In this document: positions 21,330-32,689 of the stretch, in pieces
Layout of the letters: each line of letters opens with the position of its first letter
Position numbering within the stretch: position 1 is the first letter of the stretch
From: Alentia gelatinosa
Lineage: Eukaryota; Annelida; Polychaeta; Phyllodocida; Polynoidae
Length of the DNA: 64,000 nt
Assembly: GCA_950022655.1 (NCBI GenBank)
Contig: OX465582.1
Span: forward strand, 89,247,801-89,311,800
Direction: 5' to 3'
The notes under the pieces: model-generated
What the model was told of the DNA's origin: nothing
Databases searched by the model: none
What the model saw: only the letters and a program-made list of their open reading frames with translations
Translations under genes and position numbers: made by a program

Positions 21330-21998
21330 CGTATACATGTGCATACTTTCTGTATTCAACTCACTAAAAGAATGGATGATGTACAGGATATAGACCATGG
21401 AGAATGGACTGCAGTACTTGTAGGGGCATGGAAAACGAGCTCCCAGTGTTAAGCAGGGTTCGTACAGAGCCTGGAAAACCTGGAAAAGTCTGGAATTATG
21501 CTTTTGGTTTTCCAGGCCTGGAAAAGCCTGCAATTCTCACAGAGAGCCTGGAAAAACCGGGGAAATTTAAGTTTTGTATAAAAAACAATTGTCTTAGTCT
21601 ATTAAATTCTGGTCATAATTTGCTTTCCTCAACAACGGTACCTGACTGCCTATGAAATCTCAGTGACTTGGATTAGATAGTTCCAAAAATCCTTTATTTG
21701 ACGATGTATAACAAATTGCTAATAATATAGCATGGATTTGATCATTTATTTTCATATTTAAAAGTGGCAAAAAATAATAAGAAGGGAAATTCGAAGATAT
21801 CTATCCCAAACCACTGAAATTCCACAAGGATGATTAAGGAAATTTGAACTAAATTTGGTGATGAATCAGACATCGTTTTAAAAGCAGTGACCAGGTGTGC
21901 CTGGAAATAAATATATTAGAGCCTGGAAAAGCCTGGAAAAAGCCTGGAATTTTATTGGGCTGTGTATGTACGAACCAAAAATACCAGGGCTGAGATAA
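21330..21998 (+). mobile_element. Family F core interrupted by another MITE
   Basis: A second core copy (CTGTATTCAACTCAC, TAGACCATGGAGAATGGACT, GAGCTCCCAGTGTTAAGC) is interrupted at 21453 and resumes at 21977 with AAAAATACCAGGGCTGAGATAAA. Removing 21454-21976 restores the arrangement of the neighbouring module. Confidence 0.75.
21454..21976. mobile_element. TTCGTACA-ended MITE, copy 2
   Basis: Ends GGTTCGTACA (21457-21466) and TGTACGAACC (21967-21976) are perfect inverses. CCTGGAAAA words crowd both ends, with an internal hairpin TTTTCCAGGCCTGGAAAA (21508-21525). hAT-type MITEs with such ends are widespread in animals; I give that class as likely, not shown. Copy 1 lies at 13.22-13.78 kb. 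Confidence 0.75.
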
Positions 21999-22175
21999 AG
22001 GACACAGCCTTGAGGACGTTGCACCTGTGAAGTAGAATTACAGAGGTCTTCAGAATATCTTCCAGGTCCCGTAAGATCTTACTCTCATTAATTAGCCGAT
22101 ACAGAGCGAATAAAGATCGACCTCGGTCCGAACGTAAGAGGTTAAACTGGCGGGAAGTGCAATACCATAAATCGG

Positions 22176-22558
22176 AGGGTTCGGAAGTTAGCTCAGTGGT
22201 TAATGCACTGGACTTGTAATCTGAAGGTTGTTGATTCGGGTCTCACTGCAGCCACTTTTCTCCTTCGCCGCCAGCAGTAGTAGATTTACTGCTATATCAG
22301 AGGCCAGTCCTTCTCATACCATGTCTATGTGGTGTAATATGCAGCCACCTTTCTCGTTCATGCCCAGCAGTAGTAGATTTACTGCTATATCAAAAGCCAG
22401 TCCTTCCCATACCATGTCTATGTAGGGTGGGAAGTAAAAGAACTCTCACTTCGGTAAATGTGTGGGGTGAGATTTCTACCTGAATTCATCACATAGATTC
22501 GATCACCACCCTTGTGGTGTAAAAGAACCTTGAGAAAGTCTGGTAAGGACCTATAATG
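22176..22558 (+). mobile_element. tRNA-derived SINE with two internal units
   Basis: A-box-like TTAGCTCAGTGGTTAATGC (22188-22206), B-box-like GATTCGGGTCTCAC. Two 93-type units (GCAGCCAC at about 22249 and 22341) precede the 3' part AACTCTCACTTCGGTAAATG to AACCTTGAGAAAGTCTGG. Intermediate in unit number between the 2.0-kb and 19.7-kb copies. Confidence 0.85.
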
Positions 22559-22639
22559 GTGTAGGTATCGCGGGTAGGTATCGCTGCTCCCCCTGTTGCT
22601 ACTCAGTTTACACTGGTGTTGCTATCTGGTATGATGAAA

Positions 22640-22935
22640 ATGTAGCAGTTTCCCATAGACACCAATAGTTAAGGACTTATCTTTTCAGATGGCCTTCCCA
22701 TAGAAGTTAGCATGGTGACATAGTAGATTTTTTAGCATTTCTCATTTGTATATGTTCCTAACTATCAGAATCCAGAATTATTCAAATATAGCAATAGAAC
22801 ATCAGTGTCATCTAGCCACGAAGTCAAAATATTGCATTTTCACATAGACACCAATAGTTAAGCACATACATTTTCAGATGGCCCTCCCATAGAAGTAAGT
22901 ATGGTGACATGCCAATTCTTTTGCATTTTCTATTT
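22640..22935. repeat. Direct duplication, period 189 bp
   Basis: CATAGACACCAATAGTTAAG occurs at 22654 and 22843, each followed by TTTTCAGATGGCC, TCCCATAGAAGT and ATGGTGACAT. Two diverged units. Confidence 0.8.
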
Positions 22936-23400
22936 ACTGATATATTGAACTTATATCATCCGGAGGTATTTGTAAAACTCAATAGAATTTAGAAATCAAA
23001 CGCATTTGTCTTTAAATCAAAACCAAACCAACAAACAAACGTCCTTTCTCTGATGAATTAAACGAATACACCATACGATACCAGGCATAGCCTGCCCCCC
23101 TTACCCCAACCCTCCCCTCACAACACACCCACCAGCCTCAAAAAGCACATCCCACTGATCCAGGGTCCCGCCCCCCTGGTGTGGCCACGTTACCAGGGTT
23201 ACGCGCCCGACTGACATGACAAGCTCAAAAAGAGCCACAAAAAGGAGTTCCAGGTAAAGAAGACTCTTGAATCAAAAAGCGCCCGGTTATCGCCGATTAG
23301 TCCCGTTTTGCACACGGCCCCTCTGTTTAAAACGGATTAATTGTGAATGAAGGTACTTTGTCAAAACGGCCTGTCTCGTTTTAATCGTGTCATCATGCGG
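22936..23400. other. No gene seen
   Basis: No motif-bearing ORF and no repeat relationship noticed. Confidence 0.4.
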
Positions 23401-23402
23401 CA

Positions 23403-24170
23403 GAGAAAACAAACGAGGGGCAGTATTTCCAAAAACAGAGGAGTTATCTGGTAGTTTGGTGACATCAATTTTACTGTTTGTTATACACCCATGCCATATA
23501 CAGTAAAACCCCACTTCTGGGACACCTCGCTTAAGGGGGGCACCCCACTTAAAGGAACAATTTTCCCGGAAAAGAAATTTGTATTTAGTTTATTTTGAAC
23601 CCGCATAAGGGGACACCCTGCTTAAGGGATCATTTTGCTTGGTACGGAGGGTATCCCCTAAAGCGGGGGAAACGTACTGTTTCGCTATATAACGTAAAAA
23701 TACCGAGCAGAACACTGTTCCGTACGGAAAAATACAGAACACTGTTCCGTACTGGGCCCGAGGAAACAAACGAGGGGGGTAGTATTTCCAAAACATTGCT
23801 GGAAAGGAGGAATTATCTGGTAGTTTGGTGGCATCAATTTTACTGTTTATTATATATACCTGTAGGCGAATGTCTTACACTATACCAGTCTCTATATATG
23901 ACATGACCATGAAATATATACTGTAAATAAGCACAGTTTCGCCATATAACGTAAAAATACCGCTCGGAACACTGTTCCGTATGGCAAAATACGGTATACT
24001 GTTTCATACTGCAAAATACGGAACAATCTTCCGTACGCGTCGACTAAAATATTAGTTGTTAAGCCAAATTTACGGTTGTTTTTAAAAATCAATTTCGGGC
24101 ATTTAATGAATATAATAAATCTCGTTTTGTAGCTTGTACAGCATGGTCAGGGTGTTTTATGTAAATACTG
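23403..24170. mobile_element. Family C element, leader duplicated; pogo-like insert
   Basis: A ~105-bp segment (AAACAAACGAGGGG, CAGTATTTCCAAAA, TATCTGGTAGTTTGGTG, CATCAATTTTACTGTTT) occurs at 23407 and 23765, each followed by CATATAACGTAAAAATACCG-like text and GAACACTGTTCCGTA. The first copy is interrupted at 23501 by CAGTAAAACCCCACTTCTGG, a pogo/Tigger-type end. The element finishes with CTCGTTTTGTAGC, TTGTACAGCATGGTCAGG (24121-24151), the right arm of the family C palindrome. Confidence 0.6.
23501..23665. mobile_element. Pogo/Tigger-like MITE, right end eroded
   Basis: CAGTAAAACCCCACTTCTGG followed by GACACCTCGCTTAAGGGG and repeated GGGGACACCC and CCTAAAGCGGGGG words. Ends of this type are shared with 53824-53924, 61758-61862 and, more distantly, 33468 and 60710. 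CAGT termini at a TA site are typical of pogo-like Tc1/mariner elements. Confidence 0.6.
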
Positions 24171-24560
24171 CCCTCAATGGAATAAACAATTACTCCCTTT
24201 ATGTATGCTCACAGAATACCATACATTGCAGTTTGACGGGTGCACGCCCACTTCATCCATATATACGCCACGCATCCCTAATGTCAACCCCTTTCCCATA
24301 AACCCTTTCTTCTGTAATTTCTCATACATTTAGCCTTTAGTACTTTAATACTTGATACATGAGAACAGGGTTCCGTTCTTGTGAGCGTAAAGAAACTGGT
24401 TATTGAAGTATGCACTGTATTTCTGTTAAAGAAAATACGTGCTGTGCTATATCTAATGCCACATCGCAGCCCACAGCTGAAGTCCGTACTTCTTTTATTA
24501 AAACGTCATGCAACGGCTAAACAGTGGGTTGGGTAATTTATAAATAAATGTATTTTCAAA
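24171..24560. other. No gene seen
   Basis: No motif or repeat relationship noticed. Confidence 0.4.
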
Positions 24561-24562
24561 GT

Positions 24563-24767
24563 TTCATGGAGATGTCCCTCTGCCTTCACTGCCATATAAG
24601 GAATATCGTAGGCGTTGTTTCACCCAGCAGCCAATGATTGCATTCAGAGCAAACCACGACCTTCACCCTGACCTTCGTACATAGTGTTAATAGCGCCTTG
24701 GGACAATTCTAAAGTCTATAATTGACCTGAATCTAGTGGGCGAATACCACCTTCTACGCTTCCAATT
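24563..24767 (+). repeat. Dispersed direct repeat, copy 1
   Basis: Shares ATGGAG-TGTCCCT, CACTGCC-TATAA, CAATGA-TGCATTCAG, GCAAACCACG, ACATAGTGTTAATA and TCTATA-TTGACCTG with 26299-26500, about 1.74 kb downstream in the same orientation. Identity of the unit unknown. Confidence 0.75.
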
Positions 24768-25076
24768 CCAGTCACAATCCACTTTGCTTAATGACCATTT
24801 ATGGCAAACTCTGTTTCTGTGTATTTGCCTTTTACCTCATTGCCTCATCTCATCTTGTAGAACACAACTATTATTCAGTGCTTTGAAAACCATCAGCTAT
24901 GATCATTCATAGCCTAAACACACAAACCTTTTTAATTAAATCCATTGTAAACCAAACCAACCGTCTAGAGTAATTGGTGATGAGTGGCTTATTTTTGCAG
25001 GCAAATAGAAACCAAATTGGACCAGAAACTGTCGACTATGAATCACCACTTAAACAGTTTTATTATTTGAATAAAA

Positions 25077-25440
25077 GCGGGCGTCCACCAACCACGACAA
25101 GGCCACGACAGGCCTACGATTGGGAGGCCTGTCGTAGCCTTGTCGTGGTTGGTGGACCCTAGTTCCCGACCAGAGGCTATGACAAGGCCATGACAGGCTG
25201 CGACATGAAGCTTGTCGGGGGCCTGTCGGGGGGCTTTGGACAAGGTTACGACAATATCGAACATGTTCGATTTTTGCCATGACTTGAGCCTTGTCGTGGA
25301 GTGTTGTGGTTTCCTCGATATCACTGTCGTAGTGTGTCCGGACCATGGACGCCTTTTTTACGGGAACCAGCAACGTCTACGACATGCCCCGACACCGTTG
25401 TCGTAAAGCCCCTCTTCGCATGACAAGGATGCGACAAGGC
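25077..25440. mobile_element. MITE, family P, with GAACATGTTC centre
   Basis: Left end GGCGTCCACCAACCACGACA, soon mirrored by TGTCGTGGTTGGTGGAC (25140-25157). Many CGACAAGG words follow in both orientations. The centre includes TCGAACATGTTCGA (25257-25270). The right end is eroded. A fuller copy is at 52129-52578; the short frames here are by-products of its repeats. Confidence 0.7.
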
Positions 25441-25854
25441 GCCAATAGCATCTTTCTTGTTATTCACCCTATACAATAAGACGTAGGGTTTTAGGACAAT
25501 TTTATAATCAAAATTTATAATATAACATTGGATTTCCCATATACCAAGGACTTAATGACTAATGGTAAATGAAATATGCTACCAGTGGTGTCCCCAAGTG
25601 GCAGACATCGGAACTATTTGATAGAGGCGTAAATATGACAGAAACAGGCGTCTATGTGATGTATATATGACCGCACCATGGACACGTATATATACGCCGA
25701 TAGATAAAGCGTTTAGACACGGGGAATAGGACCACCTTGTATACGCAAAAGCATACCGGTATACGCCGTTCGCATATATATGTAAAGTGGTTAGTTTCGT
25801 GCAGTGCTCCAGATGAATGGGAAAGAAATATCTCGTCAACATTTGGTGATACCT
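25441..25854. other. No gene seen
   Basis: No motif or repeat relationship noticed. Confidence 0.4.
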
Positions 25855-25925
25855 TCCTATAAGCGTCACCTATAAGTGTCAGCGATAAGCGTCAGCGATA
25901 AGCGTCAGCGATAACGTCAGCTATC
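25855..25925. repeat. Short tandem repeat AGCGATAAGCGTC
   Basis: Five or more 12-13-bp units with CGATAAGCGTCAG text, degenerate at both ends. Confidence 0.85.
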
Positions 25926-26134
25926 ACTCACTTCCTGTCCGATACGTCATCATCCGTCATCCCCACGCGCATGCGTAGTGGACCGTATCCACACTGCGTC
26001 GTCCCTGTAGAGAAACCAACGAGAAAATTGATCAAACTGCCAGCAATTGGTTAGAAACTCTGGTGGGGTTTTCTCCCTGTAAGAGCAAGACTCATTTTTA
26101 AGCCTGGTTCAACTTTTTCTTACCGGGTCCTAAT

Positions 26135-26272
26135 CCGGAGATCTGAGGTCAAAGGGAGAAGATCAACTTCCGGTCTGATCTCCATCTGGCAGTTCCGGTG
26201 CGGGGTCACGTGGGGGGCCTCTGGAGGTCACGTGGTCACATGGTCGGTCGTCATAGCTCCTCAGATCTCCAC
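26135..26272. repeat. Inverted pair GGAGATCTGAGG with CACGTG words
   Basis: GGAGATCTGAGG (26136-26147) is mirrored by CCTCAGATCTCC (26259-26270). Between them GGTCACGTGG occurs twice. Perhaps a small foldback MITE. Confidence 0.5.
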
Positions 26273-26298
26273 TATACAGAAGACTAATACCTATAACT

Positions 26299-26500
26299 GC
26301 ATGGAGTTGTCCCTATGCCAACACTGCCGTATAACGAATATAGACGACATGGATTGACTCAGCAATGCTGCCAATGACTGCATTCAGGGCAAACCACGGC
26401 CTTGACCCTGACCTCCTTACATAGTGTTAATAACGCATTGGGGCGGTTCTACAGTCTATAGTTGACCTGGATTTCTTGGGCGAAAACCACTAGCATAATC
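26299..26500 (+). repeat. Dispersed direct repeat, copy 2
   Basis: Partner of 24563-24767; same order of shared words and same strand. Confidence 0.75.
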
Positions 26501-26794
26501 ACCAATAAATGCTAATACCGTAATGATAAAATCAGCAGCCATGCGAAGGCATATTTTTCTTTTCATACAGGTTTATGGATTTATACAATCATATCTATTT
26601 CCAGGTGTGAACTGTACATGTAAAGTACATATATATGTATTCTACTACTTCTGCTACACCAGAAGATTAGCACACTTTATAGAGTGGATATGAGATATTA
26701 AGTGAATGTATATATCGCTATAATGACTTAATGGGTGAGTTGTATAAACAGGGATGCCATGTTGTCATGTTGTCTCAAGATTTCAGTGATAATC

Positions 26795-26933
26795 TTCAGC
26801 TCTGTCTCTGTGCCTCTCGGTCTCTATCTCTCTGTCTCTGTCTGTCTCTTTCTGTCTCTTTCTCTCTGTCTCTGTCCCTGTCTATCTGTGTCTCTCTGTC
26901 TCTGTCTCTGTCTCTGTCTCTGTCTGTCCGTCC

Positions 26934-26989
<56 letters not shown>

Positions 26990-26990
26990 T
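26795..26990. repeat. CTCTGT / GTCT microsatellite
   Basis: CTCTGTCT runs at 26800-26920 lead into a clean (GTCT)n tract at about 26925-26989. The Leu/Ser- or Cys-rich ORFs across it are repeat artefacts. Confidence 0.95.
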
Positions 26991-28180
26991 GGTTTCCTCT
27001 ATAGTCTTTGGCTGCTATGAGGTAGGAAGTGCCTTCTTCTCCTGACCCGCTTCGCTGTACGGGAGACAGTGTCAATGACCTTTGTGAGGAATGCCTCCTG
27101 AGGTGAGGAAAAGATGGACTCTCAAAGGTCACTGCACTGTGCACGGGGTTGTTATGCTGATAAATTGGGGCATTTTAGAGCGTACTCGAACGCGCTATAT
27201 ACATTGCCTAAAGGTTAGAGGAGTCATATATAGACCTTCAGTGTTCTGCAAAAATGTATCCCTTCTCTATCTGCGCTTTTTAGTCACTGTTATTTTTGGA
27301 GAGGAGCAGGGTGCCAGTGTCTCAGGGGCTTAGAGGCATGCCCAGCTGATAATGACCAATCACTCAAGACCGAAATACCTCAAGATCCACTGGTGCTTGA
27401 TATGTTTGGATCGTAGATTCAGGCAGTTGCATAGATGACAAGTTAACTTGGTGCAGGTGGGTTACAAAAATGACCCATAGACTGAATGTAATCCAAACCT
27501 TTTAATTGTGGTTCCTTTATATTTTGCACGCTCATTCATCTGGAGAATTCCAGATTGAAAAGATACTCCGCAACTAAGGTAAAGAACTGAGCGGAGTGAC
27601 ACATATCGACAAGCAAAACGGGAATGTGGTAGACCGCGTAGTATGAACTGCGAACTGACTTTTTTATGATGATTTGAAAAAAAAAAAAAAAAATCCATTC
27701 ATTTAGGTTTAATTGAGACACTCTTCGAAAGATGAAAGATTTCGAAACAAGCCAACAAAAACAGAAGATACGCTAAATAAAAATGGTTAGATCTAAGCTA
27801 AGTCTATAAATTTCATAATAGAAAACTGAAAATTGAGCAAAAATATTGACCATCTACCCAAATAAACATTTTGTAAAGAATTGCATTGCCATTGATGAAT
27901 GACTCAACCACTCGAAGTGTATGCCTAAGATGTACGAGAAATGAAATCCTTGAAAAACATCTTTATCAGGTTTATATCCAGCCTAATCGTTGATGATACC
28001 TACCCCTCAGTGCACAGTCACCTGGTCAGGTCAAACTTCCGTCAGGTAGCATCCACATACACATGCTCATGGTATGTGGAGCGACCTGAGTGGAGTAAAT
28101 CTCCATAACCTAAACAAGTTTACTCCGGGTCATTCCAGTTCAGACCACCTTATCTCAGACAAGCCCAGCTTAGATTAGCT
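26991..28180. other. No gene seen
   Basis: A 17-A run lies at 27676-27692. No domain in the short frames and no repeat pair noticed. Confidence 0.4.
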
Positions 28181-28184
28181 TAAG

Positions 28185-28470
28185 CCGATTTCCACTTTAA
28201 GATTCTTCCCAGGCATAGTTGCTGGGAAACGTCAGTCACACAGCAGGTGGCAGGACGTAGTCGGCAACTAGCAGCCTGAAATTCTCAAACATGTTTGAAA
28301 TCAAATCGCGAGAGACTAGTGCCTTTTTGGGACAGACTCAAGTAGGCGACTCATGCATGCACCACATCACCAATGATTTAGCATTTATACGTCCCTACTT
28401 CGTGACATGGCAGATTCCTAGAAGTTGCCAAATGACGCCTCGTACATGCTCCAGAATTGGGAATCGGACA
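28185..28470. mobile_element. MITE, family H, AAACATGTTT centre
   Basis: Ends GCCGATTTCCACTTTAAGATT and AATTGGGAATCGG are diverged inverses. The interior TGCTGGGAAACG, CAGTC-CACAGC, GCAGCCTGAAA, CTCAAACATGTTTGA (28285-28299), AATCAAATCGCGAGAGAC and ATGATTTAGCATTT is shared with 57088-57364. Non-coding. Confidence 0.7.
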
Positions 28471-28684
28471 TAAGACACATCAGCTCAGAGCATCTTGTCT
28501 TGCTTGAGGCGGAGGGAGCTCACTGATTAGCTGATTTTTGCCAGCTCGGATCACCCCATCTAAGGACTGTGCTGCCTGTCGCTGGCAATGTAGACAGTAA
28601 TCACAGAACTGTACGTGATGCTCACTAATAGTGAATGCGTTTATCTGTGACTACGCGTGAAACTTATGCCGCACGACGCTAACG

Positions 28685-29035
28685 TGAGTAGCTCACGAAG
28701 CAGCTCACAGAGCAGCTCACAGAGCAGTTCACAGAGCAGCTCACAGAACAGTCCGAAGTACATACCACAGAGCAGCTCACAAAGCAGCTCACAAAGCAGC
28801 TCACAGAGCAGCTCACGGAACAGCTCACGGAGCAGCTCACAGAGCAGCTCAAAGAGCAGTCAACTGAGCAACTCAAAGATCAGCCCACAGTGCAGCTCAC
28901 AGAGCAGTTGACAGAGCAGCTCACAAAACAGCTCAAAAAACAGCTCACACAACAGCCCACAAAGCAGGCACAAAAGCAGGCACTTCACAGAGCAGCCCAC
29001 AGAGCAGCCCACAGAGCAGCTCACGGCATGAACCG
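28685..29035. repeat. 12-bp minisatellite AGCAGCTCACAG
   Basis: About 29 units of the 12-bp motif, with some variants (AGCCCACAG, GTCCGAAG). The period is four codons, giving a repetitive Ser/Gln frame on the plus strand and Cys/Ser frames on the minus strand; these have no start context or flanks suggesting a real protein. Confidence 0.95.
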
Positions 29036-29800
29036 TTCCGACGTTGAAGCCCGCCTCGCTCACTGGGACTCCTCATTACTAACATGGTTTTCGAAAGCAC
29101 GCCCTGTTCTATGTAGGCATTAGGTGTGAGATGATAAAGCTGTTAGTAAAGTATGGTACAATACCTTAGTTCCCAAACTTTCTGCTTTGTCCGTGAAGGC
29201 AAGAGTACATGTTGTTAATGCTGTGACGCCGTAGTGACTTTCCAGCCAGATTTATTCAATAACGAAAGGGAGCCTTTTTTCCCTCATTGTTCCAAATCAG
29301 AAACTATGTGCAGAGACCCCTCTACATGTTGATGTTTCCCGTCAGACAAAAGTTTTTCCCACAAAGTTTCCGCGCCAAGCACGATGCCCATTAGCAGGCA
29401 GCGAGAATGCTGGAGAAACAGGGTGTTTGTTGGGGTTTCCTAAATGGGTCTTCATAGTGGAGTAGCACATTGTTGTGGTGGATTTAGGAATACCCCAGTA
29501 CCGGATGTGGTAGTGCCGACAGTGAATTGGCAGTGAGATGCGCATGCGCGGGGGACGGAGATGGCCGAGTGCGCATGTGCAAAGCCCGGGGCCTGCGCAA
29601 TAAAAGCGTCACGGCCGGAAACGGATGGGATTACCACGCACGCTCAGTGCCAGCGACTGAGGGGGGTGGGGGTGGACTGAAGGGGTCACTGGGTGCATCT
29701 AGGTGTGGGAATGATGTGGAGTCGGACACGGGAGTGGTCAGTGGGCTCCTGTCAAAGGCTTCACCATCTACTCTGTTTTCATCTGATTTTTTATGTTAGC
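29036..29800. other. No gene; a CpG-rich patch
   Basis: 29540-29620 is rich in CpG and in GCGCATG words, and the plus frame at 29527-29799 runs through it without a recognisable domain. Could be a regulatory patch or chance. Confidence 0.35.
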
Positions 29801-29804
29801 AGTT

Positions 29805-30728
29805 TTTATTATCCACCTAATACAAAGTGTCCATTGAAAACACATAGGGAGTGTGTATCACCATACCCGGAGCATACAGATATATCCATGTAATACAAAG
29901 TGTCTATAGAATACACATAGGGAGTGGGTATCACCATACCCAGAGCATACAGATATATCCATGTAATACAAAGTGTCCATAGAAGACACATAGGGAGTGT
30001 GTATCACCATACCCGGAGCATACAGATATATCCACCTATTACAAAGTGTCCATAGAAAATACATAGGGAGTGTGTTTCACCATACCCAGAGCATACAGAT
30101 ATTTATTATTCACCTAATGCAAAGTGACCATAGAAAATATAGGGAGTGTGTATCACCATACCCAGAGCATACAGATATATCCACCTATTACAAAGTATTC
30201 ATAGAAAACACATAGGGAGTGTGTATCACCATACCCGGAGCATACAGATATATCCACCTAATACAAAGTGTCCATAGAAAATACATAGGGAGTGTGTTTC
30301 ACCATACCCAGAGCATACAGATATTTATTATTCACCTAATGCAAAGTGACCATAGAAAATATAGGGAGTGTGTATCACCATACCCGCAGCATACAGATAT
30401 ATCCACCTCATACAAAGTGTCCTTAGAAAACACATAGTAAGTGTGTATCACCATACCTGGAGCATACAAATATATCCATGTAATACAAAGTGTTAAATAG
30501 TGAAAAATAGTGCGTAGGGAAAGATGGTGCATAACTAAAACGAACTGATATTGATTTGCCACTTGTCCAAGAAAGGTGGATGATAAAATCAACATAGACT
30601 GGTTTCAGATAAAGGCGTTTGTATGCTCATCGGAGTTAACTCTACGCAATATCCTTGCATGTGCTCAGATATTACTCTGCGTCAACGCCTCGGAGCATAC
30701 AGCCAGTTGTATCTGAAACCAGTCTATA
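29805..30728 (-). mobile_element. Palindrome/core element, family B, nine 73-bp units
   Basis: Inverse copy of the 2.4-kb element. It opens TTATTATCCACC, runs through nine units with ACACATAGGGAG, then TAGTGCGTAGGG, the other core end AGGTGGATGATAAAA (30577-30591) and the palindrome (30599-30728) with arms GACTGGTTTCAGATA / ATCTGAAACCAGTC. A three-unit block is itself duplicated with a 221-bp period (the variant TTTATTATTCACC at 30099 and 30320). Confidence 0.8.
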
Positions 30729-30812
30729 TTGTGTTTTAATTCAACCTTGAAATACAGGTATAGTTGACATAACTAAAAACATTTCATTATCCAAGAGCTC
30801 ACACACAAACAT

Positions 30813-30868
30813 CAGGGAGCTGTTTCAAAACCATAGACTTAACCCACGTTTTGAAACAGCTCCCAGAT
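30813..30868. repeat. Hairpin with 17-bp perfect arms
   Basis: GGGAGCTGTTTCAAAAC and its exact inverse GTTTTGAAACAGCTCCC flank a ~16-nt loop. The next 250 bp hold a second small feature, TCTGCTGGGGTGGACAGC repeated at about 30967 and 31014. Stand-alone; it may be a tiny foldback element. Confidence 0.7.
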
Positions 30869-31119
30869 TTCTCATGTGGTCTATTACTTTTGCTCTTCAT
30901 TTAAAAAAAAAGAAGTCAATATAGTCTATATTCACAGTTCTCATCCCCTGAGGGGTCTAACATCCTGGTCTGCTGGGGTGGACAGCCTCGACTTAAAATT
31001 GTGTGACTGTATGTCTGCTGGGGTGGACAGCAACTACCAATCTGTTCACCCTCTTGGTCGCCTTGCCTCCTTGTGGTGCAGACCGGATATGCTTCCACGC
31101 AAGCATGACAAACGCGACC

Positions 31120-31434
31120 GGGGTGGAGTATTAGCTCAGTGGTAAAGAGCACTGGACTTTGTTGATTCGAGTCCCACTGCAACCTTTCTCCTTCACCCCC
31201 AGCAGTGGTAAATTTACTGCTATATCAAAGGCTAATCCTTCACATACCATGTCTCTGCATGTGGTGTTGGAAGTAAAAGAACTCTCACTTCGGTACACGT
31301 GTAGGGGTGAGATTTCTATCTACATTCATCTCAGATTCGGTCAAACCCAAAGTAAGTCTATATGAACAAATTGGAAGTGAAACTACCCAAACAAACAAAC
31401 AAACAAACAAACAAACAAACAAACAAACAAACAA
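31120..31434 (+). mobile_element. tRNA-derived SINE with (CAAA)n tail
   Basis: A-box-like TTAGCTCAGTGGTAAAGAGC (31131-31150) and B-box-like GATTCGAGTCCC, one internal unit, the usual 3' body, ending with about 11 units of CAAA at 31388-31434. The CAAA tract extends the SINE tail seen as CAAACCAAAC in other copies. Confidence 0.85.
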
Positions 31435-32113
31435 TTTAACTACCTTACGTTCATGGTTGCCACCCTTGCCTTGCATTCTTATTAACTGTGTCCATCCAGA
31501 TCCGATCGATTGCAAATGATTCCTGAAGACCTAGAATATGATTTTGAAGGCATGATATCGTCTTTCGTATGATATGATTTCTCATACACTTTATTAATGT
31601 CCAATATCTGGGTGCTGGAAATTGGAAAAGTGAGACAGGAAAGTGATATAATGTAGGAAAACTAAGTAGATTGAGAATGGACAAGACCGGACAAGAGACA
31701 GAAATAAGTGTCTGTAGGACAAATCAAATTACGTATAAAAGAACCTGTTACATTTATACATGCAGGAGTAGATTAGCTCCGATAGAACGTACATGGGTAT
31801 TTTATTTTTCCTATTATTTCAAAGAATTTCCAAAGTGGTGTAGCAAGTACAATTCAACAGCTTCCCAGATATTTGTTTGGTGATTGGTTTATTTTGAACA
31901 TTTGTACAACGTTTCGGCTTTATAGTAGCCTTTTTCGGGTCTGTTTAAAGAATTTCTTTATTAGCCATTCGTAGTGACATATATTTCACATCTCTTTAGA
32001 AAATAATACATATGGTTTAGCTGATAGAGGGGCATGGGTGTCAGCCGTATTTATATAGCTGGTTTGCATCACCCTGCCAAAAATGTTTACCACTACACCC
32101 TTTTAATGGGTAT

Positions 32114-32114
<1 letters not shown>
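31435..32114. other. No gene seen
   Basis: No motif-bearing ORF and no repeat relationship noticed. Confidence 0.4.

Positions 32115-32200
<86 letters not shown>
32115..32200. repeat. (AT)n microsatellite
   Basis: About 40 AT dinucleotides followed by a short ACAC tail. Both-strand ORFs of repeating Tyr-Ile across it are artefacts. Confidence 0.98.
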
Positions 32201-32203
<3 letters not shown>

Positions 32204-32685
32204 TACAAACACATTATTGTCTGTGATGTACGTATAGATATCCTCAGTATGCATATCAAACGGTTCACTATATTATCCACATAAAATTCGATACATATTC
32301 GATACATATTCATAATACACGAAGAGAATTGGATAGGAGATGGAATTATGATGGCGACGTGCAGGAAGTATATCCCTTCCTTTAAGGGTATTCTCAAAGG
32401 CGGGCATTAACCAGACCACACATGAGCAGCTCGTAGGAGCAGTTGAGATGCACTTAAAACTCCCGCGCTAATTGCCGAGCCGCCCGTTGTGTGCGGTCCG
32501 TCTAAACTAACAATAACGCTGTTCCGGGGTGTGGTGGCTGGCCCCTCTCCTCAGGTAAGCGCGGGTTAAGTGGGCCCAGCCCCCCGCCGCACGCCCAGGT
32601 GTTCCCACTTTTAACGGTGGTGATTGGCGCGTCATTAAATCACCTGCCCCTGACATCTGTTAACACCACTGCCGGCTTACCACTC
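32201..32685. other. No gene seen
   Basis: TTCGATACATATTCGATACATATTC at about 32288-32311 is a short direct repeat. Nothing else recognised. Confidence 0.4.
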
Positions 32686-32689
32686 TGCC

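Noticed and set aside
28287..28296. p53 response element
   Set aside because: AAACATGTTT fits a half-site, but it is a single half-site at a MITE centre and the word may be kept for pairing; kept only as a remark.
28657..28911. Ser/Gln-rich ORF
   Set aside because: A 12-bp minisatellite read in frame; no flanking coding signal.
32034..32397. Tyr-Ile repeat ORFs on both strands
   Set aside because: Translation of an (AT)n microsatellite.
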